The notes below the pieces were generated by a model, which was not told the origin of the DNA, did no database searches, and worked only from the letters and a program-made list of their open reading frames with translations. Positions 57,419-64,000 of a stretch of DNA of 64,000 nucleotides are shown here, in pieces. This stretch comes from PALSA-1353 sp050014015 (lineage in GTDB: Bacteria; Planctomycetota; Phycisphaerae; Tepidisphaerales; Tepidisphaeraceae). The position numbers and the translations under genes were made by a program. The stretch spans positions 170,729 through 234,728 of the forward strand of contig JBEKEC010000002.1 of NCBI GenBank assembly GCA_050014015.1, in the 5' to 3' direction. Within the stretch, counting starts at the first letter, position 1, and the number at the start of each line of letters is the position of its first letter.

Positions 57419-59995
57419 ATGAGATACGGAGCAAGCGGCGTTCTGTGCTTTTTTCTTTTCGTCGCAGCGGAAACAAGGGGATCGGCGGGCGACGCGCCGT
57501 TTGCGGCGCCGGCGTCGCCGCGGATGACTTATAACTTCGACGCGGATTGGAAATTTATCAGGCAGGATGCAACCGGCGCGGAGGCGCCGCAGTTTGATGA
57601 TGCGAAATGGGAGACCGTCAGTACGCCGCATACTTACAACGACGTGGACACGTTCAACAAGATCATTTCTCACAGCGGGGGTCAGCGTGGCGCGTACATG
57701 GGATTGGCGTGGTATCGGAAGCATTTCGCGCTGCCGGAGAACTTGAGGGGCCGGAAGGTGGTTCTGGAGTTCGAGGGGATGCGGCAAGCGGGGCGAATCT
57801 TCGTGAACGGCAAAGAAGTCGGGCTGTCGGAAAACGGGGTGACGGCGTACGGGCTGGACATCAGCGATGCGGTAAACATCGGCGGGGACAACGTCCTGGC
57901 GGTGTGCATCGACAACAGCAGCAACTACGCGGAGAAATCGAGCGGCACGGTCTTTGAATGGGAGGCCAAGGATTTCAATCCGAACTATGGCGGGATAAAC
58001 CGGCACGTTTGGCTGCACGTGATGGGACCGATCCATCAGACGCTGCCGATTTACGATGGGCTTGGGACTACGGGCGTGTACGTGTATCCGTCGAACGTTT
58101 CCGTGGGAGACGGCGCGATGGACGTGAACGTCGAATCGCAGGTTGCCAACGAATCGGGCGATCAGGCATCGATCACGCTGTCGGCGGTGGTGGTTGACGC
58201 CGGGGGCCGGGTGAAGGCGAAATTCGACGGCGACACGGTCGATCTGGTGAATGGCGAAAAGACGATTCTGCGGGGCGTCGGGCATCTTACGGGCGCCCGG
58301 CTGTGGAGCCCGGACGATCCGTATCTTTACGACGTGTACACGGTGCTGAGCGTGGATGGCAAGGCCGTGGACGTGGTGCGGACAATCACCGGATTCCGCA
58401 AGGCTGAGTTCCGGGGCGGAGCGGGAAAGGGCGGAGTTTACGTCAACGACAAGTTCGTTTATCTGCGTGGTTATGCGCAGCGGTCCAGCGACGAATGGGA
58501 AGGGCTGGGGCAGGCGTATCCGGATTGGATGCACGATTTCACGGCGAGGATGATCCGGGACAGCCATGCCAATTACCTTCGGTGGATGCACATTTCGCCG
58601 CAGCGGACGGACGTGGAGTCGTTCGACCGGTTCGGGATCGTGGAGGTTTGCCCGGCGGGCGATAAGGAGAAGGACGTTCAGGGCCGTCAATGGGAGCAGA
58701 GATTGGAGGTCATGCGGGATTCGATGATTTACTTCCGAAACAGCCCGAGCATTTTTTTCTGGGAGGCCGGGAACAACGGGATCACCGCCGAGCATCTGAA
58801 GCAGATGGTCGATCTGAAGGCGCAGTGGGATCCGACGGGTGGCCGGGTCGTCGGTTGCCGAACGCTTAACGATCCGAAGGCGACGCCCATTGCGGAATAT
58901 TTCGGCATCATGATCGGACAGGACCCCCGGACCGATGCGCTGAAGAACCCGGGTGACATGTTTCGGGCGTACAGCGCCGAGCGGCGGGACCGGGCGCCCC
59001 TGATCGAGACCGAGGACTTCCGCGATGAGGCGGCACGCCGATTCTGGGACGATTTCTCGCCCCCCCACTTCGGGTTCAAGCCGGGGCCGAATGATGTCTA
59101 TCACTGGAACAGCGAGACGTTCTGCGTGGCGGCGGCGGCGCGGTATTGGGCGTACTGGTCGAACCGCATCTCCAACGCCGATCCGCGGCACGCGAAATGG
59201 TCGGGATATGCATCGATCTATTTCTCGGATTCCAACGCCGATGGCCGGCAGGATTCCAGCGAAGTGTGCCGGGTCAGCGGCAAGGTTGACGCCGTGCGGC
59301 TGCCGAAGGAGGCGTATTACGCCTATCAGGTGATGCAGGACGATCGGCCGGCGATTCATATCATCGGGCATTGGACGTATCCGCCGGGGACGAAAAAGAC
59401 GATGTACGTCGTCTCGAACTGCCAGGCCGTGGAGTTGAGCGTGAACGACAAGCCGATCGGCCGGGTGGATCGTCCGACCAACGGATATGTTTTCGCGTTT
59501 CCAGGCGTGGTTTGGATGCCGGGCACAATCAAGGCCGTCGGATACGACGGAGGCAAGGCGGCTTGCGAATACGAGTTGACGACCGCCGGGCCGGCGCGGG
59601 CGGTGAAACTGACGGCGATCACTGGTCCCGGCGGCCTGCGGGCCGACGGGGCGGACGTGGCGCTGTTCGACGTGGAAGTCGTGGATGCGGCGGGCCGGCG
59701 ATGCCCGACGGATGAAGGACGCATCGACTTCGCCGTCAGCGGCCCCGGCGTGTGGCGCGGCGGATACAACAGCGGCATCGTGGACTCGACCAACAAACTG
59801 TATCTCGACACGGAGTGCGGGATCAACCGCGTATCAATCCGATCAACGCGGACGCCGGGAACGATCACCCTGACCGCCAGGCGGGACGGGCTTTCGCCGG
59901 CGAGCGTTGAGGTGACGTCATTGCCGATTGTGGTTGACGGGGGTTTGTCGCCGGCCGAGCCGCGCCGGGGATTAGCCGTGAGCAATGAGAATTGA
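57419..59995 (+). CDS. glycoside hydrolase family 2-like protein with altered acid/base site
   Basis: An 858-residue secreted protein (signal peptide GVLCFFLFVAAETRGSAG). Layout matches GH2: sugar-binding domain (MTYNFDADWKFIRQDATGAE; AWYRKHFALP; RIFVNGKEVG), immunoglobulin-like domain, then a TIM barrel (NDKFVYLRGYAQ; MIRDSHANYLRW), and C-terminal beta domains (YVVSNCQAVELSVNDKPIG). The usual acid/base Asn-Glu (SxGNE) here reads EAGNNG (about residues 451-452), so Asn replaces the catalytic Glu. A Glu that could be the nucleophile lies in LIETEDFRDE (about 528). It may be a lectin-like or changed-mechanism member. It is divergent from the FHA gene. Substrate unknown. Confidence 0.85.
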   Translation: MRYGASGVLCFFLFVAAETRGSAGDAPFAAPASPRMTYNFDADWKFIRQDATGAEAPQFDDAKWETVSTPHTYNDVDTFNKIISHSGGQRGAYMGLAWYRKHFALPENLRGRKVVLEFEGMRQAGRIFVNGKEVGLSENGVTAYGLDISDAVNIGGDNVLAVCIDNSSNYAEKSSGTVFEWEAKDFNPNYGGINRHVWLHVMGPIHQTLPIYDGLGTTGVYVYPSNVSVGDGAMDVNVESQVANESGDQASITLSAVVVDAGGRVKAKFDGDTVDLVNGEKTILRGVGHLTGARLWSPDDPYLYDVYTVLSVDGKAVDVVRTITGFRKAEFRGGAGKGGVYVNDKFVYLRGYAQRSSDEWEGLGQAYPDWMHDFTARMIRDSHANYLRWMHISPQRTDVESFDRFGIVEVCPAGDKEKDVQGRQWEQRLEVMRDSMIYFRNSPSIFFWEAGNNGITAEHLKQMVDLKAQWDPTGGRVVGCRTLNDPKATPIAEYFGIMIGQDPRTDALKNPGDMFRAYSAERRDRAPLIETEDFRDEAARRFWDDFSPPHFGFKPGPNDVYHWNSETFCVAAAARYWAYWSNRISNADPRHAKWSGYASIYFSDSNADGRQDSSEVCRVSGKVDAVRLPKEAYYAYQVMQDDRPAIHIIGHWTYPPGTKKTMYVVSNCQAVELSVNDKPIGRVDRPTNGYVFAFPGVVWMPGTIKAVGYDGGKAACEYELTTAGPARAVKLTAITGPGGLRADGADVALFDVEVVDAAGRRCPTDEGRIDFAVSGPGVWRGGYNSGIVDSTNKLYLDTECGINRVSIRSTRTPGTITLTARRDGLSPASVEVTSLPIVVDGGLSPAEPRRGLAVSNEN

Positions 59996-60073
59996 ATAAG
60001 TTAGCCCCTTTTCTCGGCGAAAGCGGTCCGATGGTATAAGTTTCGTTGAACCGTCGGCAATTTAGGTGGCGGC

Positions 60074-60118
60074 GTAACGAAGGCGCCATTTTGACGGCGT
60101 CGTGAACGCCGTTACACT
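60074..60118 (+). promoter_or_regulatory. promoter with operator-like inverted repeat upstream of the restriction-modification operon
   Basis: TTGACG (60091-60096), 16-base spacer, TACACT (60113-60118), 24 bases before the methyltransferase ATG. The spacer holds ACGGCGT (60094-60100) and ACGCCGT (60106-60112), a perfect inverted repeat. A second pair, GTAACG (60074-60079) and CGTTAC (60110-60115), brackets it. Confidence 0.6.
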
Positions 60119-60142
60119 CGCTAATTTGGAGCATAAAGAACC

Positions 60143-61150
60143 ATGACGCAAGCCCTCCGCGCGCCGCGAAACCGGACCTTGACTCTGACTGAGGAAGAAC
60201 AGCGGAAATACCGCTCTCGCCTCCTTCGCCTCGATCATCCGGTCCGGTTGGCGGAGGTATTAGGCCGCACCATTTGCCAAGACACTTTCGAGGCGATGCC
60301 CTTTCTGCCGAGCGCGTGCGTCGATCTCCTCTTTGCCGACCCTCCGTACAATCTGAACAAGACATTTAACCAAACGTCTTTCACGACGTTGCCATTGGTG
60401 GAGTACGAGAAGTGGCTCGATTCCTGGCTGGGCAAAATCGTGAGACTTCTAAAGCCAAGGGCTTCGGTATACATCTGTGGTGACTGGCGATCATCCAGCG
60501 CTATCCATCATGTTTGCGAAAAATACTTCATGGTTCGCAATCGGATTACGTGGGAGCGGGAAAAGGGCCGCGGTGCGGAAACCAACTGGAAGAATTGTTC
60601 GGAAGACATTTGGTTCTGCACCGTCGGGCGGGACTATACGTTTCACGTAGACAGCGTAAAACTCAAGCGCCGGGTTATCGCGCCCTATACCGACGCGGAG
60701 GGGCGGCCAAAGGGATGGGAAGACGGGGAAAACGGCAAGTATCGGCTGACGTATCCCTCCAATCTGTGGACGGACATTTCCGTTCCATTCTGGTCCATGC
60801 CGGAAAACACCGACCATCCCACTCAAAAGCCGGAAAAGCTGCTCGCCAAACTACTCCTTGCTAGCTCGAGTGAATCGGACGTGGTGTTCGATCCGTTTCT
60901 TGGCTCGGGCACCTGCTCGGTTGTCGCCAAGAAACTGCGCCGGCGCTTCTTCGCCATCGAGATCGACCCCGATTACTGTTGCCTGGCCGAGAAGCGGCTC
61001 GATCGTGCGGATGCCGATCAGACCGTTCAGGGATATACGGAGGGCGTCTTCTGGGAACGAAACACACTCGGCGATCGGCGAACTTCTGAGGCGGAGGCAC
61101 GAAGTTCTTCGCCCACGCTCTTCGGGAGCGCCCAGGGCAACGGGCTTTAA
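60143..61150 (+). CDS. beta-class DNA methyltransferase (N6-adenine or N4-cytosine)
   Basis: A 335-residue SAM-dependent DNA methyltransferase. The catalytic motif ADPPYN (about 65-70) precedes the target-recognition region, and the SAM motif FDPFLGSGTCSV (about 249-260) follows it, the order that defines the beta class. HPTQKPEKLLAKLL and FFAIEIDPDYCCLAEKRL complete the fold. It should protect host DNA from the endonuclease whose gene starts three bases after its stop. Composition is more balanced than that of its neighbours, consistent with acquisition by transfer. Target sequence not predictable by eye. A promoter with a dyad lies just upstream. Confidence 0.9.
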   Translation: MTQALRAPRNRTLTLTEEEQRKYRSRLLRLDHPVRLAEVLGRTICQDTFEAMPFLPSACVDLLFADPPYNLNKTFNQTSFTTLPLVEYEKWLDSWLGKIVRLLKPRASVYICGDWRSSSAIHHVCEKYFMVRNRITWEREKGRGAETNWKNCSEDIWFCTVGRDYTFHVDSVKLKRRVIAPYTDAEGRPKGWEDGENGKYRLTYPSNLWTDISVPFWSMPENTDHPTQKPEKLLAKLLLASSSESDVVFDPFLGSGTCSVVAKKLRRRFFAIEIDPDYCCLAEKRLDRADADQTVQGYTEGVFWERNTLGDRRTSEAEARSSSPTLFGSAQGNGL

Positions 61151-61153
61151 TCA

Positions 61154-61858
61154 ATGCGAAGCGAGATCTTTTACACTGACCGCTATCTGAAAATCCAGGA
61201 GAAGGCCAAGGAACTTCTCAACGCACAGGAGGAATTTCTGTCTGCCGCAACGGTCGAGAGTACGCGTGCCGCAGGGGATGCCATTCAGGAAATTCTATCG
61301 CAGAGCTTTCAACAATTGCTTGGCGATATCTGCACGGAGTGTTCCACCGATTTTGCCCGACGAGCCATGGCGGACGTAGCGTTCAGCGACCGAGCGGGGA
61401 TTTACTACGTGGTCGATGTCAAGACCCATCGGACGGACACGCGATTCAACATGCCGAACCTTACTTCCGTTGACCGCCTCGCTCGCTTTTACGAATCCGA
61501 TTCGAACTGCTTCGTTATCTTGTTCGTCAGTTACACCATTCAGGGAAGGAAGGCGATTGTTTCGGAAGTTCGATTTGTCCCTATCGAGTTCCTGGGTTGG
61601 GAGTGCCTCACCATCGGCGCTTTGGGATGGGGGCAGATTCAGATCGCAAATTCGAATTACATTTCGCTGAAACCACAATACTCACGCAAGGCGTGGATGC
61701 TGGAATTGTGCGACGCGTTGCTCGAATTTTACCCGAAGGAAATCGCGAAGATTGGAAAACGCATTGAACGTTTCACCCAGGTGAGAGAAACGTGGGAAAG
61801 GAAGCCCGATACGTGGGCCGCGCCCCAAATTGAAAATCCGAAGATAATCTCACCGTGA
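61154..61858 (+). CDS. type II restriction endonuclease, PD-(D/E)xK type
   Basis: A 234-residue protein three bases downstream of the methyltransferase, hence co-transcribed. GIYYVVDVKTHRTDT (about 82-96) gives the catalytic D-x-K pattern (Asp-Val-Lys) on a central beta strand, with Asp and Glu residues upstream that could complete the metal site. The following NMPNLTSVDRLARFY and VRFVPIEFLGWECL fit a small orthodox endonuclease. Context gives most of the confidence, because restriction enzymes diverge too far for reliable motif calls. Codon use is like that of its partner. Confidence 0.8.
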   Translation: MRSEIFYTDRYLKIQEKAKELLNAQEEFLSAATVESTRAAGDAIQEILSQSFQQLLGDICTECSTDFARRAMADVAFSDRAGIYYVVDVKTHRTDTRFNMPNLTSVDRLARFYESDSNCFVILFVSYTIQGRKAIVSEVRFVPIEFLGWECLTIGALGWGQIQIANSNYISLKPQYSRKAWMLELCDALLEFYPKEIAKIGKRIERFTQVRETWERKPDTWAAPQIENPKIISP

Positions 61859-61894
61859 AGTCTGCGCATCCCACGGATTCGGGGGAATCGGCGA

Positions 61895-63388
<1,494 letters not shown>

Positions 63389-63741
63389 GTGTGCAAATCA
63401 GAAGGTAAGAGGATTGTGGGGAAAGGTCAAAATTCACCAAAAGAGCGATTGGGGTCTGGAGCCGCCAGGGGAGGCCGCCGGAGGCTGTCGCGTTTGGGGA
63501 AATCAGGTCTGGATATTTTGGACATCGTAAATCTACAAAAACACGGGCCGGGGCGCTGACAATGAGGCGGTTTTCGATAGCGTGAGGGGCCACAGTGTCG
63601 ATGTCGGCGCCCCAAAACGGACAAAAATCCGGCGGGTCAGCCGAACGTCGCGCGGCGAGGCGACGGAAAATGGGAAATGGGCATCGTTCAACCGGTGGAA
63701 AAACATTGTCCCTCTATATCTATAGCCAGGAGGTGAAAGTT
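63389..63741. other. region upstream of trpE, no gene supported
   Basis: It should hold the trpE promoter (minus strand), but I could not fix one by eye. A TATATCTATAG stretch (63714-63724) precedes a strong AGGAGG on the plus strand. Confidence 0.4.
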
Positions 63742-63912
63742 TTGGGCGTGTTTTTCCGGAATTCTTCACGCCGACGAAAAAAAAATTCGGCCGCGGGCAG
63801 GGACGGAATTCGACGGGCGAACTTGGCCCCGGGGACCCCTGATGGCGTGGCGTTTCTCCGAAGAGAATTACCGCGAAGGCGCCCAGCGCTGGCTACGCCC
63901 GCAACCCAATAA
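63742..63912 (+). CDS. possible small basic protein running into a dispersed repeat
   Basis: TTG 63742 lies 8 bases after a perfect AGGAGG (63728-63733) and opens a 56-codon frame, FFRNSSRRRKKNSAAGRDG and onward, rich in Arg. The last third (ELPRRRPALATPATQ) is encoded by a dispersed repeat also found at 16.5 kb, so the frame is either a gene truncated by the repeat or non-coding. The ribosome site is the only positive evidence. Confidence 0.2.
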   Translation: MGVFFRNSSRRRKKNSAAGRDGIRRANLAPGTPDGVAFLRRELPRRRPALATPATQ

Positions 63913-64000
63913 AGATCTCACGCAGAGGCGCAAAGGCGCAGAGAAGCAAAAGAAGTCAAGGCCTTTGTTTTCTTTTACTTCTCTGACTTCTCTGCGCCTT
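63868..64000. repeat. composite dispersed repeat at the window edge
   Basis: TTACCGCGAAGGCGCCCAGC (reverse complement of units at 16.48-16.60 kb), then AAAGATCTCACGCAGAGGCG (63911 onward, as at 16406-16444). After it comes AGAAGTCAAGG, mirrored by CTTCTCTGACTTCTCTGCGC up to the edge. The unit continues past the window. Confidence 0.8.

Noticed and set aside
63389..63560. Tryptophan attenuator or leader peptide upstream of trpE
   Set aside because: I found no short frame with tandem Trp codons and no alternative hairpin pair.

Overview
The window looks like chromosomal DNA of a GC-rich planctomycete, most likely of the class Phycisphaerae. This is an inference from gene content: two secreted proteins with PEP-CTERM-type tails, a type III glutamine synthetase beside two type I enzymes, two membrane glycosyltransferases fused to TPR repeats, MotA/MotB, an Lnt/Lgt/LolA-type lipoprotein apparatus, and many families of short dispersed palindromes. 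I saw no rRNA, tRNA, CRISPR array, prophage or conjugative module.

Layout. 1-10.4 kb: truncated carbohydrate-binding protein, PEP-CTERM-like protein, lnt coupled to a HEAT-repeat lipoprotein, a coiled-coil membrane protein with a 56-aa microprotein, a GNAT acetyltransferase, a repeat-domain secreted protein (minus strand) and ribBA. 10.5-26.8 kb: UvrD/PcrA-like helicase, DUF3300 lipoprotein, two TMTC-like GT-C/TPR proteins, a tandem AsnC/siroheme-decarboxylase-like protein, a parvulin-type lipoprotein, a Gfo/Idh/MocA oxidoreductase, a TylF-type methyltransferase, and an APC/KimA-like transporter behind a c-di-AMP (ydaO-type) riboswitch. 27-38 kb: pabB, a secreted HEAT protein, a NIF3 protein, a minus-strand four-gene operon joined by ATGA overlaps (GT-C glycosyltransferase, HAD phosphatase, LolA-like protein, membrane protein), a sugar-nucleotide epimerase, YggS and two membrane proteins. 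38-46 kb: nitrogen cluster of GSIII, a hybrid ACT/GlnE-like protein and two divergent GSI genes. 46-47.5 kb: a RAYT transposase gene framed by its REP hairpins, then lgt. 47.8-53.3 kb: an 1828-aa repeat protein with a PEP-CTERM tail. 53.3-64 kb: motB/motA, clpS, an FHA protein, a GH2-like enzyme, a compact restriction-modification operon and trpE.

The most notable structural feature is a 16.4-kb block (about 10.48-26.83 kb). In it the plus strand is C-rich whichever way the genes point, while on both sides the plus strand is G-rich whichever way the genes point. The two switch points coincide with two copies of one palindromic repeat (10389-10478 and 26830-26936), as expected of an inversion by recombination between them. 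Repeats also shape genes. REP hairpins starting with GTAG supply or adjoin the stop codons of three genes. A 176-base inverted repeat lies in frame within the 5' end of the LolA-like gene. A perfect 24-base palindrome lies in frame in a TMTC-like gene.
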